DNA of 44,852 nucleotides from Mesostigma viride (Eukaryota; Streptophyta; Mesostigmatophyceae; Mesostigmatales; Mesostigmataceae): positions 64,001 through 108,852 of the forward strand of contig RPFO01001712.1 in NCBI GenBank assembly GCA_009746045.1. The letters run 5' to 3'. Numbering within the stretch: the stretch's first letter is position 1; each line of letters starts with the position of its first letter. The notes under the pieces are model-generated. The model was not told the DNA's origin, searched no databases, and was given only the letters and a program-made list of their open reading frames with translations. Made by a program: the position numbers and the translations under genes. Below are positions 17,074 through 25,821 of this stretch, in pieces.

Positions 17074-18370
17074 ACGCGCGCCGCACAAAGAAATTACGAA
17101 TGTCGCACTTTCGCAGGGGTGCACCGCTCTTGGCGCTGGACGAGCACCCCCGCCCCGCCCCTGAGCAGCTCTTGGCGGCGGACGAGCACGCGGTGTCTGA
17201 ATGCACCCCCGCGGCCCTGCGTTTTTTTTGAGTCGCCGCGACGTCATCCGCCATCGCGATGCCCCCCTCCTCCTCCTCCTCCTCCTCCTCGTCGTTAATG
17301 AACCCGTCGTCTGACTCCTCTATCTCGTCTTCCTCCTCCACCTCCTCCTCGTCCTCGTCCTCGTCCTCCGCCTCGTCATCCACGAACACGCACCGCCCCG
17401 TCGTGCGAGGCGCCTTGCGCTTGGGGGCGCTCGTCGATGCCGCACCGCCCCTCTTCTTCCTCGTGTGGTTGCCGTGCTCGCGTTCCACGCGCTTCCTGCC
17501 TTCCATCCACTCCGCAAAGGACCGCGGCTTGAAGCTCTGCACATTTGCGCAGGGAGGCATGGGCTTTGCGAAGAGTGCGGCCGGCGCCGCCTTCTTGAAC
17601 CCGTTATTGCACGCCCCGCGCGGCCACCACGGCGGGCACACGTCCGGATACTCCTTGTAGAACTCCTGCCTGGTGTAGTCGGGGTTCTTCTCCACTCTCC
17701 TGTTGTACATGCAGGACGCGCGCATCTGCTTGATGTCGTCGCGCACCAGATCGTAATAAGACGGGACTTTCGCGCGGCGGCTGACCTTCGCCCTCAACAT
17801 GGAAACGATGTTGACCGCGCGGCGGGCGTCGGAGGGGTTTAGGGCGTTGAAGTAGCCCTCTACCCCCTTCCACATGTCCACTTGGAAGTTCTGTACCGAA
17901 TCCTCACAGGCCAACCTGCAGCCCTCGGAGATGATGAATTCGGCCAAGTCCTCCGCGTCCAACTCGTTGTGATCATGCACGTCCATGCACACCTCCAGCG
18001 TCTTACTCCACATCCTTTCCCAGGGGTCTGGGCGATCATGGGATTTCATAGGGGTCTCGAGGTACGTGAAAAATGTGAGCTTGTGTTCCTCGATCAGCTC
18101 AAAACACCCGCTCATGACCTGGAAAACTTCCGTGGACCGCTTGTGCTTCCATTTATCAGGGTGGATTTGTTTGGAGAGCCTTCGAAAATTCGCCTTTGCT
18201 GCACCCATATCCTTGCGGACGTGGATGATTTCGTGGCGGTTTTGGCGGTAAATTTTGATAGCATCGTCCGTGAGTGGGACACTGCCCAACAAAAGGCGCT
18301 GAAACAAATCCCTTTTCTCGCCGTTGGTCAACTTTTCAAACGCACGGAGCGTGCTCTCGAGGTTTCCCAT
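17051..18370 (-). CDS. J-domain (DnaJ-like) protein with acidic tract and PIP-like tail, 439 aa
   Basis: Residues 57-95 contain the J-domain core FRRLSKQIHPDKWKHKRSTEVF with the essential HPD at 70-72, which in this family stimulates Hsp70 ATPase. The domain is internal, not at the N-terminus. Residues of about 335-375 are nearly all Glu/Asp, flanked by basic nuclear-signal-like clusters (KKRGG, KRKAPR). Close to the C-terminus is KCDIRNFFV, a PCNA-interaction-like motif very similar to the tail of the protein at 9677. A chaperone recruited to replication sites is an attractive inference. The simple GAG/GAC repeat encoding the acidic tract may vary in length. Confidence 0.78.
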   Translation of the reverse strand: MGNLESTLRAFEKLTNGEKRDLFQRLLLGSVPLTDDAIKIYRQNRHEIIHVRKDMGAAKANFRRLSKQIHPDKWKHKRSTEVFQVMSGCFELIEEHKLTFFTYLETPMKSHDRPDPWERMWSKTLEVCMDVHDHNELDAEDLAEFIISEGCRLACEDSVQNFQVDMWKGVEGYFNALNPSDARRAVNIVSMLRAKVSRRAKVPSYYDLVRDDIKQMRASCMYNRRVEKNPDYTRQEFYKEYPDVCPPWWPRGACNNGFKKAAPAALFAKPMPPCANVQSFKPRSFAEWMEGRKRVEREHGNHTRKKRGGAASTSAPKRKAPRTTGRCVFVDDEAEDEDEDEEEVEEEDEIEESDDGFINDEEEEEEEEGGIAMADDVAATQKKRRAAGVHSDTACSSAAKSCSGAGRGCSSSAKSGAPLRKCDIRNFFVRRASTASPRT

Positions 18371-18813
18371 GGCTGAGTGCCACTCCCAGCGCCCAGCGCC
18401 CCAAAATCGCCTTGTCCACGCCTGTCAATCATTCATCCAGAGGCACACACATGCATCTCAGTGGCCCAGTCACAGATGATGATGTGGCTACCCTGCATCA
18501 GAGATCTCGCCTTGTCACTGATCTGGACAGATCTGGATATTTTGGACAGAGATCTCGCTGTCTTGTCACTGATCTGGACGGAGATCTAACTTTATCCGCG
18601 TCAGACGGTTACTGATCTCGTCAGACGCTTAGCACGAGATCTCGAGATCCCGAGATTCCGCCTAGCACGGGATCTCGTGACTGTGCACTGCCCCGTCACA
18701 TATTGGGTCTTTTAACGGATCTGTCATTTGAATTCAGTTTTCTCCCGCCTCAGAACGCACCATGCGCATTTCGGAGCGCTCGCTCGCTCACACATGCACT
18801 TTCTCACGTGTCC
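18371..18813. promoter_or_regulatory. Non-coding AGATCT-rich divergent intergenic
   Basis: This region lies between the J-domain gene (minus) and the 423-aa gene (plus). The block GATCTCGCCTTGTCACTGATC at about 18503 recurs with small changes near 18553, and further GAGATCTCG/GATCTGGAC words run to about 18680. The patch resembles those at 1480-1600 and 41870-42260. No ORF here looks coding. Confidence 0.5.
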
Positions 18814-20085
18814 ATGATAGAGGACGAGGATGTCGGACATCTGGAGAGAGGTCGCAGTCGAGATAACGTGTCGGCCATGGCTGCCAGGGCCGCACTGGAA
18901 CACGAGAGGTATGCCGCATCGTACAATAAAGGGGCTGTGAGACTCCCTGATCCCACCGATGTGGAAGTGGACGTGGACAAGTGGTTCGAGCAACCGTTGG
19001 GGCCCATCAGACCTTACATCCGGACAAAAAGGATAGACGCCCAGTCCAAGTCTGTGGTGTTCCGAACCAGGGATATCGGCGTTTACGTAACGGAATCTAC
19101 CTGCTTCAAGGGTATCCAATACGCGGAAATCGAGGACACCGGGATAAAGGGCGCGGTCGTTCACGACCTGCCGCGAACCTGTGGAGGAGTGCACGTGACG
19201 CTCGAACTCGTCAAGCCGTTTGTCCTTGCAATCCCGTGCCATCCAGACAGCGTAGAGAAGCGCGTGGCCATGTGCAATCACCTCCTCAAGCTCCTGGGAA
19301 CGGACGCGTTCGTCCACAAGTCCGAGGTCAAGGTGTCGAAAAATCACAACGTGCGACACTTTGCGAAGGGCGCCGACCTGTTGAAGAGGGAGGCGGAAAG
19401 GAGGAAAGTGCAGCTGTACTTCACCCTCGCGTGGTGCGAAGACGTACTGTCCAATTACTCCCGCGCACTGAAGCGATTCGATGACGCGGATGGAACGGCG
19501 AAGCGAGAGTTCTACGACCTGGCCAAGAAGATGGACAGGGCGGAAGTGTTGTACCCCGAGTCCAAGAGGCTGATGGAGAAACTGTCGCAGACCCCGCTGC
19601 CATTGAAGTCCACCCCTGCGTGGGTGCACGATGCGGACAGAGTCAAGGCGTCGGAGCTACCGGAGATGGACAAACACACTCAGAACCAGATTTTGCGCAC
19701 GGACCTGGCGTTCAGAGACGAGAAGTGTGCGAGGCTCGAGAAGGAGATCGATAAGTTGCGCACGAGCATGGAGGAGATTCGACTCTTGCGCAAAAGTGAC
19801 GCACCCTGCGCACCCTCCGCGGCCAAGCCAATGCCCCCCCCACCGCTCGTGCAAGCGCCGCCGCCGTCTGTGGCAGATTACACGCGTCTCGCCCCCTTGG
19901 ATGGCATGGACCCGTTTCAGCAAGCGGTCCGGTGCCTCGTAGATGGCATGAGGCACCAGCTCCCTCAGGGTGTGTACATGCTCGTGCACGCCATCAGGGA
20001 CATGGTGGAGGGGGAGACGGTCCCCGTGTACCGCGACCGCGTGATGCACACCCTGCACTCCATGAGCCTGTCATCCCCCCCGTAG
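18814..20085 (+). CDS. Unknown viral protein, 423 aa
   Basis: The frame is open from 18703; the ATG at 18814 is chosen because the preceding stretch is repeat-derived. The first 200 residues form an alpha/beta region with many Val, Lys and Cys. Residues of about 290-335 are a coiled coil (Arg/Glu/Leu). A proline-rich linker (PMPPPPLVQAPPPS) follows near 345-360, and a helical C-terminal domain ends the protein. I recognise no family. An AATAAA signal follows at 20147. Confidence 0.7.
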   Translation: MIEDEDVGHLERGRSRDNVSAMAARAALEHERYAASYNKGAVRLPDPTDVEVDVDKWFEQPLGPIRPYIRTKRIDAQSKSVVFRTRDIGVYVTESTCFKGIQYAEIEDTGIKGAVVHDLPRTCGGVHVTLELVKPFVLAIPCHPDSVEKRVAMCNHLLKLLGTDAFVHKSEVKVSKNHNVRHFAKGADLLKREAERRKVQLYFTLAWCEDVLSNYSRALKRFDDADGTAKREFYDLAKKMDRAEVLYPESKRLMEKLSQTPLPLKSTPAWVHDADRVKASELPEMDKHTQNQILRTDLAFRDEKCARLEKEIDKLRTSMEEIRLLRKSDAPCAPSAAKPMPPPPLVQAPPPSVADYTRLAPLDGMDPFQQAVRCLVDGMRHQLPQGVYMLVHAIRDMVEGETVPVYRDRVMHTLHSMSLSSPP

Positions 20086-20146
20086 CCCGCGCCTACAGAT
20101 GCTGTACAGCAGCTCCTGGTCCGCGTGAGTGGCAATGTAATTGATC

Positions 20147-20152
20147 AATAAA
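20147..20152 (+). terminator. AATAAA polyadenylation-type signal
   Basis: It lies about 60 nt after the stop at 20085 in an AT-rich gap before the next (minus-strand) gene. Confidence 0.45.
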
Positions 20153-20251
20153 GAAATCACATTACCGGTATCTCCGCTGCCGATTGCGTGTAGGAATACG
20201 GAACCTGATCTCCGTATATCGCGTAGGGGAATGACGGCATAGTCGGGAACA

Positions 20252-22612
20252 TCACCTTGTGCTGTAAATGATTCTGCCGCCCGTGCATCGTAGCCCTGCT
20301 TTTATCCTCATCTTTGGTTTGTGTGCGATCCCGATGTGGAAATTGTTCCCAACCGTATTCTTCCCCCCCTTCTTCTGTTTGTCCTTGTAATAAACGCCGA
20401 TCAGTCTATTTTTACTGTCTGTTATAACTTGCAATATTTTAATTTCCCCGAGGCCGAATAAAAAGTTATCAACTGCCGTTTGGGCATTTGTTTTATCTTT
20501 CACCTCATACCCCTCTGGCAGTTTAAGATCCCCGTCTGCCAATCCATGCGCCAACAAACTATCTGCCATATTGCCTTTGAATGTTTTTGTATCTTTGTAA
20601 AGTTTAGAGACACGAGTCCTAACGTTCACAAGACTGCTGCCCTTTAGACTAGCTGGACCCCTTCCACCCGGGGCTTGTGTATCATTTGGTGGGTTTTCTT
20701 TTGCACTTTCAGGCACCTTTTTCGCTGGTGCCTTTATGGGCCTTACTGGTGACGCCGGTGCTGCTGGTTGTGAGACTGGTGACGCCGGTGCTGCTGGTTG
20801 TGAGACTGGTGACGCCGGTGATGCTGGTTGTGCGACTGGCGATCCCGAGGGTGTCATTAGTAGTTGTAGTTGTGTGTTCGCCGCGGTATCCATGAGTAGA
20901 CTCAACCCCTCTTTCTGCTCACCCTCTGGCAACTGGGAAACCGCTGCCTGAGCGGTATCCATTAGTCCAGACCATTCTAGCCCGACTTTGTCAATTTTTT
21001 TGTCGAGAGCCGCCACGCTTTTACGCGCATGATCAAGCCGTAATTCATGAAGCAGTCGTCTATTTTCGTATTGTACTTCATACCTCGATTTTACTTCGGC
21101 AAACAGTTTCCCCGCCTGATCGGAATCAATAGTTGCCATAATTTCGTTGAATTTCGACAAGATATCCTCGTGATCTTTTTTGAACTTGTCACTCCCCCAA
21201 TCTGGACGTCTAAGCAAATTCTGCATTTTGCGCTCTATCTTGTGCACCTCTTCCATCTTCGGATCAGGGTCTTCTTCAGTCGATTGATCCCAAATGTTGG
21301 GGTCAGACGCGCCACTGTCTTGTGCCGCTATTTGCGGTGGTTGCTGTGGTTGCTGTGGTTGCTGTGGTTGCTGTGGTGGTTGCTGTGGTGGTTGCTGTGG
21401 TTGCTGTGGTTGCTGTGGTTGCTGTGGTGGTTGCTGTGGTGGTTGCTGTGGTTGCTGTGGTTGCTGTGGTTGCTGTGGTGGTTGCTGTGGTTGCTGTGGT
21501 GTTTGCTGTGGTTGCGGTGGTTGTGCCGCTCGTGCTGCTGCTTGTGCTGCTGCTTGTGCTGCTGCTGCTGCTTGTGCTGCTGCTGCTGCTTGTGCTGCTG
21601 CTGTTGCTGTTGGTTCTGGTGCTTTGATATCGTTATTTCCGGGATTTGCGGGACCACGCCCCCTTGACCCGAATTTAGCAATTGCGTCTACCATCTGTGA
21701 CCATTTGCCTGCTGGGGCGCCCCCCTCTGCATTAGGTGCTTTTGCAAACGATGTGGGGTCTTCTTTCTTTTTGCCAACCCTCCTGGACCAAACCGTGTCG
21801 GACCAGTCGGATTGTGGCGCTGCTACATTTTCTGCTGCTGCTTGTGCTGCTGCTGTTGCTGTTGGTTCTGGTGCTTTGATATCGTTATTTCCGGGATTTG
21901 CGGGACCACGCCCCCTTGACCCGAATTTAGCAATTGCGTCTACCATCTGTGACCATTTGCCTGCTGGGGCGCCCCCCTCTGCATTAGGTGCTTTTGCAAA
22001 CGATGTGGGGTCTTCTTTCTTTTTGCCAACCCTCCTGGACCAAACCGTGTCGGACCAGTCGGATTGTGGCGCTGCTACATTTTCTGCTGCTGCTTTTGCT
22101 GCTTCTGCATTTGCTGCTGCTGCTTTTGCTGCTGCTGCTTTTTCTGCTGCTGCTTTTGCTGCTGCTGCATTTGCTGCTGCTGCTTTTGCTGCTGCTGCGG
22201 CGGCGGCATTTCTGACATTCGTTTCATGTTCATCTGCAAGCGTGTCTATTGTAGATTGTAGTTCTAAATTAATCAGTGTTGGCTTTTCGGGCTTGGGGGT
22301 ATGCGCTTTCTGAAGCAACACATGCAGAGATCGTAATATGTCATCAGGATCTGCAAACCCCTCCATAACCGCCTTTTTAGTTTCCTCCGCGTGCTGATCT
22401 GTAATCTCTGTTTGTGTGGCTGTCTGTGTCGCGGTCGGTGGTGCTGTTTGTGTGGCTGTCTGTGTCGCGGTCGGTGGTGCTGTTTGTGTCCCGCTTTGTG
22501 TTGTATTTGGTAATGCGGGCTCTGGTGCGGGTTTGACCGGCTTCGGCTTTATGGGAGCTGGAGAAGTGAAAGACCCCCCGCCGCCGTCTTGGCGATAGGA
22601 AGAGGTGTCCAT
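20252..22612 (-). CDS. Large repeat-rich protein with basic C-terminal domain, 786 aa
   Basis: This protein is assembled from low-complexity blocks. In order they are Thr/Gln/Ala repeats (TQTAPPTA type), an Ala/Lys helix of about 60 residues, two identical 84-residue units containing SDWSDTVWSRRVGKKK, an Ala run, a long Pro/Gln tract (PQQ units), a helical region of about 150 residues, SQPAAPASPV repeats, and a basic C-terminal domain of about 120 residues. No family is recognised. The pattern suits a structural or scaffold protein with disordered linkers. The ATG at 22612 gives the stated length. An earlier GTG in frame (22678) and a possible link to the frame at 22549-22902 mean the true N-terminus is uncertain. 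Confidence 0.7.
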   Translation of the reverse strand: MDTSSYRQDGGGGSFTSPAPIKPKPVKPAPEPALPNTTQSGTQTAPPTATQTATQTAPPTATQTATQTEITDQHAEETKKAVMEGFADPDDILRSLHVLLQKAHTPKPEKPTLINLELQSTIDTLADEHETNVRNAAAAAAAKAAAANAAAAKAAAEKAAAAKAAAANAEAAKAAAENVAAPQSDWSDTVWSRRVGKKKEDPTSFAKAPNAEGGAPAGKWSQMVDAIAKFGSRGRGPANPGNNDIKAPEPTATAAAQAAAENVAAPQSDWSDTVWSRRVGKKKEDPTSFAKAPNAEGGAPAGKWSQMVDAIAKFGSRGRGPANPGNNDIKAPEPTATAAAQAAAAAQAAAAAQAAAQAAARAAQPPQPQQTPQQPQQPPQQPQQPQQPQQPPQQPPQQPQQPQQPQQPPQQPPQQPQQPQQPQQPPQIAAQDSGASDPNIWDQSTEEDPDPKMEEVHKIERKMQNLLRRPDWGSDKFKKDHEDILSKFNEIMATIDSDQAGKLFAEVKSRYEVQYENRRLLHELRLDHARKSVAALDKKIDKVGLEWSGLMDTAQAAVSQLPEGEQKEGLSLLMDTAANTQLQLLMTPSGSPVAQPASPASPVSQPAAPASPVSQPAAPASPVRPIKAPAKKVPESAKENPPNDTQAPGGRGPASLKGSSLVNVRTRVSKLYKDTKTFKGNMADSLLAHGLADGDLKLPEGYEVKDKTNAQTAVDNFLFGLGEIKILQVITDSKNRLIGVYYKDKQKKGGKNTVGNNFHIGIAHKPKMRIKAGLRCTGGRIIYSTR
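21335..21530 (-). repeat. Pro/Gln codon tract (TGGTTGCTG array)
   Basis: About 195 bp of imperfect TGGTTGCTG units encode alternating Pro-Gln-Gln blocks in the 786-aa protein. A higher-order pattern of about 60 bp repeats within it. Such arrays change length by slippage. The plus-strand Gly/Cys- or Val-rich readings are shadows. Confidence 0.9.
21590..22093 (-). repeat. Tandem duplication of a 252-bp coding unit
   Basis: The sequence around TTGGTTCTGGTGCTTTG recurs 252 bp apart (21611 and 21863), and the intervening bases read as identical. The unit is a multiple of three, so it duplicates 84 residues within the protein without breaking the frame. Identity at DNA level implies a recent duplication or ongoing homogenisation. 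Confidence 0.9.
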
Positions 22613-22902
22613 GGACGAATATGATGAGTATTCCCCACCCCCCACATCTGGCAATCGCGCGGGGGGCCGGGGTGCCACCCGCCATCGTAGTCAATGATGG
22701 CAGGACGCCACCCTCCAGTGGCAGGAGGGGGCGGGTCCGATGACCCCACTAACCGAGCTTTTAGCAATCGAAAGAGCATGAGCAGAGAGTTCAACATGCG
22801 CGCCTTCTCCACTCTTTCCGCCTCCGTGCCTTCCGGCTTATCCATCGCTTGCTTTAACAGGCCGACTATAACGTTGATGGCCCGAGATGTCGCATCTGTC
22901 AT
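22549..22902 (-). CDS. Hypothetical protein, or true N-terminus of the 786-aa protein
   Basis: From the ATG at 22902 this frame encodes a helical region of about 60 residues (Ala/Val/Leu/Arg-rich) and then a Pro/Gly-rich segment. It then overlaps the start of the repeat-rich gene in another frame. The Gly/Pro-rich composition continues smoothly from this frame into the other at a run of six C near 22663-22668 (plus strand). One frame change would therefore make it the N-terminal domain of that protein. The last 35 codons of the frame look non-native, which favours this view. Confidence 0.48.
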   Translation of the reverse strand: MTDATSRAINVIVGLLKQAMDKPEGTEAERVEKARMLNSLLMLFRLLKARLVGSSDPPPPATGGWRPAIIDYDGGWHPGPPRDCQMWGVGNTHHIRPWTPLPIAKTAAGGLSLLQLP

Positions 22903-22940
22903 CGCCGCTGTCGTACATGATAGACACACATATTTTGTTA

Positions 22941-23852
22941 TCAACCCAATAAACAGGCAGCGACAATCGCGACGACCTTGGGAGACACGCTGTTGCCCAC
23001 CGCCTTAAGGATCTTGTTGATGCTGACCTCGCGCATGAGCGCGCCTAGGCGCGTGGTAGGGATCCCTTGCAGCTTGAAAGCCTCGCTCTCGGTGAGCGTC
23101 CTGATACCGACGGGGTCTCGGATGTAGAGGCGCGCGTTCTTGTTCGCGCCCTGGGCGGCGCGCTGAGTGAACGCCACGTCCGAATCCTTCGCCTCGAAAC
23201 TGTAATTGGCCTGATAAAAGCGACCGGGTTCCGCGTGAGCGAGCACGCCATACAACCTGGAGCCAGGGTCCAAGTAATACTCCGGTGGCGCCGTCTTGTT
23301 GAAGTCGAACGAGTCCGTGCGCGACGACAGGGGGGGCGGGAACCTGTACAGCGGGTTCTTGCTCGCCACAATGAACACCCGGCGCCTCTTCTGCCGCAGA
23401 CCGGCGTGGGTGTGGGCACCTATGATCTCGTAATCCACGTTGAATCCGTGTCCGCGGAGTTCACGCAAGATCCTCTTGAACACGGGGAAGTTGATGATCG
23501 CTGGCACGTTTTCCAAGATTACGTGTGTCGGGTCAGCGATGCGGATGAAACGAAATATGTCGCGTATGCCCTTGGTACGGACATCTTTCATACCCCGCTT
23601 GAGTCCAGCGTTGCTGAAGCTCTGACAAGGAAAACCGGCCGTGATGATGTCAGCTTTCGGTATAAGATGGTCGGGCACGTTCTCGATCTTGTCGCAGATG
23701 GGCGACTCCCCGTTGAGAATTTCAAACACGTCACAAGCGGACGGGTTCATCTCGACGGCCATCACCGTTTGGACGTTGCGGACTTTCCTCAAGCCCATCG
23801 AGAACCCGCCCAGCCCGGCGAACAGGTCTATGTGTCTCCAAGTCCCCACCAT
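22941..23852 (-). CDS. DNA (cytosine-5) methyltransferase, 303 aa
   Basis: All key C5-MTase motifs are in order: DLFAGLGGFS at residues 9-18 (AdoMet binding), GFPCQSFS at 73-80 with catalytic Cys76, ENV at 114-116, QKRRRVFIVA at 154-163, and the GNSVSP motif near the end. The enzyme should transfer a methyl group to C5 of cytosine in a specific DNA site; the site cannot be read from sequence. The frame is open to 24014, but the ATG at 23852 sits ideally before motif I. It is 31 bp from the divergent gene at 23884. No partner restriction endonuclease is recognisable nearby, so it may be an orphan methylase or paired with an unknown gene. Confidence 0.93.
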   Translation of the reverse strand: MVGTWRHIDLFAGLGGFSMGLRKVRNVQTVMAVEMNPSACDVFEILNGESPICDKIENVPDHLIPKADIITAGFPCQSFSNAGLKRGMKDVRTKGIRDIFRFIRIADPTHVILENVPAIINFPVFKRILRELRGHGFNVDYEIIGAHTHAGLRQKRRRVFIVASKNPLYRFPPPLSSRTDSFDFNKTAPPEYYLDPGSRLYGVLAHAEPGRFYQANYSFEAKDSDVAFTQRAAQGANKNARLYIRDPVGIRTLTESEAFKLQGIPTTRLGALMREVSINKILKAVGNSVSPKVVAIVAACLLG

Positions 23853-23883
23853 CGCACGTGTATAATACCAACACGAGAACAAA
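23853..23883. promoter_or_regulatory. Divergent promoter region with TGTATAAT
   Basis: The 31-bp gap between the methyltransferase and the interrupted gene contains CACGTGTATAATACC. The TGTATAAT word is shared with the divergent gap at 9639-9676. Confidence 0.4.
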
Positions 23884-24214
23884 ATGATTTTCACAACGGA
23901 CGACCTCCCCGAATACGCGTGGGGAATAAAGAGTCGAAACGACATGCCGTCCCTATCCGCCATAATGTCGCTCGCCACGGACGACTCGCCCACAGAGGAG
24001 GAGTGCTCCATCACGCTAGAGGACTACTGCGATCAACACGATTCGCTCATCCGGCGCGTGCGCTCCTCAGAATGGTTCAAGACCTACATGCAGAGTCTGG
24101 GCGTGCAATTTCCACCACGGAGCGAGGCAGACTCGTCCCAACAGGAAACACGCATCATGGAGAAGTTGGCGGCTCATATGGAAGGGGCGCTGGTGGACGG
24201 CGTGGTGGAAGCCC
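23884..24214 (+). pseudogene. 5' half of a viral gene interrupted by element A
   Basis: The ATG at 23884 opens a frame of 110 codons that runs into the element A LTR at 24215. The 3' half lies at 40235-40533, beyond the element. Taking 23884-24214 plus 40235-40533 gives 630 bases, an exact 210 codons with no internal stop, so the gene was intact before insertion. The protein is acidic in the first half (Asp/Glu/Ser) with a basic segment (RRVRSSEWFK) near residue 57. I do not recognise the family. The read-through frame to 24297 ends within the LTR and is not native. Confidence 0.85.
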
Positions 24215-24858
24215 ATTTAGATGAACGCGGATCAGTGAGTTTCTGGTCTTCCCAAGATGTGATGAATGGAGCCATGGTTTCAACCAGCGGCTTTTAACCT
24301 TTACCACAGTTGCCTCACTACCCTGTGGTCACTAGCCTGAGGCGGCAGTACCCACGGACGGTGTTGGGAAAAGACGCTTGGCCACTGCTGTGTCCGAGCC
24401 TTTCTAGGTCTCACCATTGCTGCCAGGCCTTGCACGCCTTGGCAGGTCCGCCACTGTCAATTTCCTTGGTTGCATCAATCCAGGACGTCTGTCCTTCCAT
24501 GAATGACAGTAACGCTCTGGATTTATCCGTCATGACAAGTACCCGTCCATCCCAGGCCTGCAGGACTGCCAGTCCTGAAGTCCTGTGACATTCTTGGTAC
24601 CATCAACCAATATTGACCACAGTACCTCCTAGTGACAGTCGGTCCTGTGACACGTAACTTGTGATGGTTCACCCAACACTGCCACGTGCCCTGTCCCTCA
24701 CGTGTCCTTAGTCCTGGTACTGCTGTAGCGTCCGGCGGCATTACTTCGGGACTTGATAACTCTCAAGTTCCTTGTCCAAATGAGGCGTTTAGCACGGCGT
24801 TGGAAAGGCCACTTCAAGTATGACATGCTTAGCATATTGCATCACCAATATGCTAACT
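24215..24858 (-). repeat. Element A, 3' LTR
   Basis: 644 bp. Its right edge (24828-24857) holds a perfect hairpin, TTAGCATATTG...CAATATGCTAA, with an 11-bp stem and 6-base loop. Read on the minus strand the LTR begins AGTTAGCA and ends CTAAAT rather than the usual TG...CA. It also shares a segment (CTTTCCAACG...AAACGCCTCATTTGG, minus strand) with the element B LTR. Confidence 0.95.
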
Positions 24859-25821
24859 CCAACCCTTTCTTGTTTTGGAGCTGCAAGCTTCACACCATGA
24901 CCAACCCATTCCTTGCTGCCTTGTGAAATGGACACCTGGTTACCCTGGACTTATAATAAGCCTCATGAGCACCCCTTTTGCCACCTTAATGGTATCCTTC
25001 TTAGGGATCTATGGTTCAACCCTGCCAGCTGATCATTAACTTGACCTGCAGGTCATCCCCAACCCTTTCTTTTGCAACTGTACCTTGGCTTGGGCTTAAA
25101 GGAGGATATTGAATATTCCTTAGGCAACATATCCTGGATATCTGAATGAGAGGCCCTGACTACAGGAAACGTATTACAGTGAGTTCCTGGTCTTCCCAGT
25201 TATCACTGGCGCCCGTTTCATGGCGCCCGCCCCGAGCGTTCCAGGCATCATCCATCCAAATGTTCACCAATGGAAGCCACTTCAACACCACTGTGCCACT
25301 GCTTGATGGGGAGCCCATGTCATCACTGGGTGTTAAAGCCCAGGAGTCATACATACCAGGCTGTGGCTCAACTAGGGAATCGAACCCTACCCCAGAACCC
25401 CAGGTTAAACTTAACCTGGTCACATGACAGACAACAAGAGAGATTGGCATACAACATGATTATGTTTTATTATAGAATATCCACCAAAACCAATGTTGAG
25501 TGTTCCCAGTGGACCAGCCTGCACCAGCAAGGCCCAACTGTCAGGTTACAGCACCATAATATCCAAGGTTGTCACTTATTCACAGCTAAAGAAAACTAAA
25601 CAAGAGAGATATATACAAACAACCTGGAAGAACTCTCAACATGGCCTGCCCTGTCATGGCCTAACTGCCCGAGGCCAAAGGCATCCCACTGTGCTAATCC
25701 TTTACAGGAAGAGCTTGCTCCTGTTGAGCCTTCTACCTGCATGGTGACAGGTAGGCTACCTGTTGCCCTCCCCCCTGGGGACAACAGCACTGGTCAGCCA
25801 CCAACTGGCAAAGGCTGGACT
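24859..25821 (-). other. Element A 3' non-coding region with conserved motifs
   Basis: There is no coding frame here, but two motifs are shared with the 3' region of element B. First, CTAGGGAATCGAACCCT at 25372-25388 is, on the minus strand, a tRNA T-arm-like GGGTTCGATTCCC hairpin. Second, a pair of TGGCGCCC words at 25207 and 25221 is GGGCGCCA twice, 14 bp apart, on the minus strand. The purine tract adjoining the LTR is at its left edge. Confidence 0.7.

Noticed and set aside
21294-22313. Long plus-strand Cys/Gly/Ala-rich frame
   Set aside because: It is the antisense shadow of the Pro/Gln and Ala repeats of the minus-strand 786-aa gene.
24310-24588. 92-codon plus-strand frame, repeated at 39681-39959
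   Set aside because: It lies wholly within the element A LTR on the antisense strand; copied with the LTR.
25207-25228. TGGCGCCC words as a retroviral-type lysine tRNA primer-binding site
   Set aside because: They are far from any LTR edge and read as TGG only on the antisense strand of the element; more likely a 3' regulatory motif.
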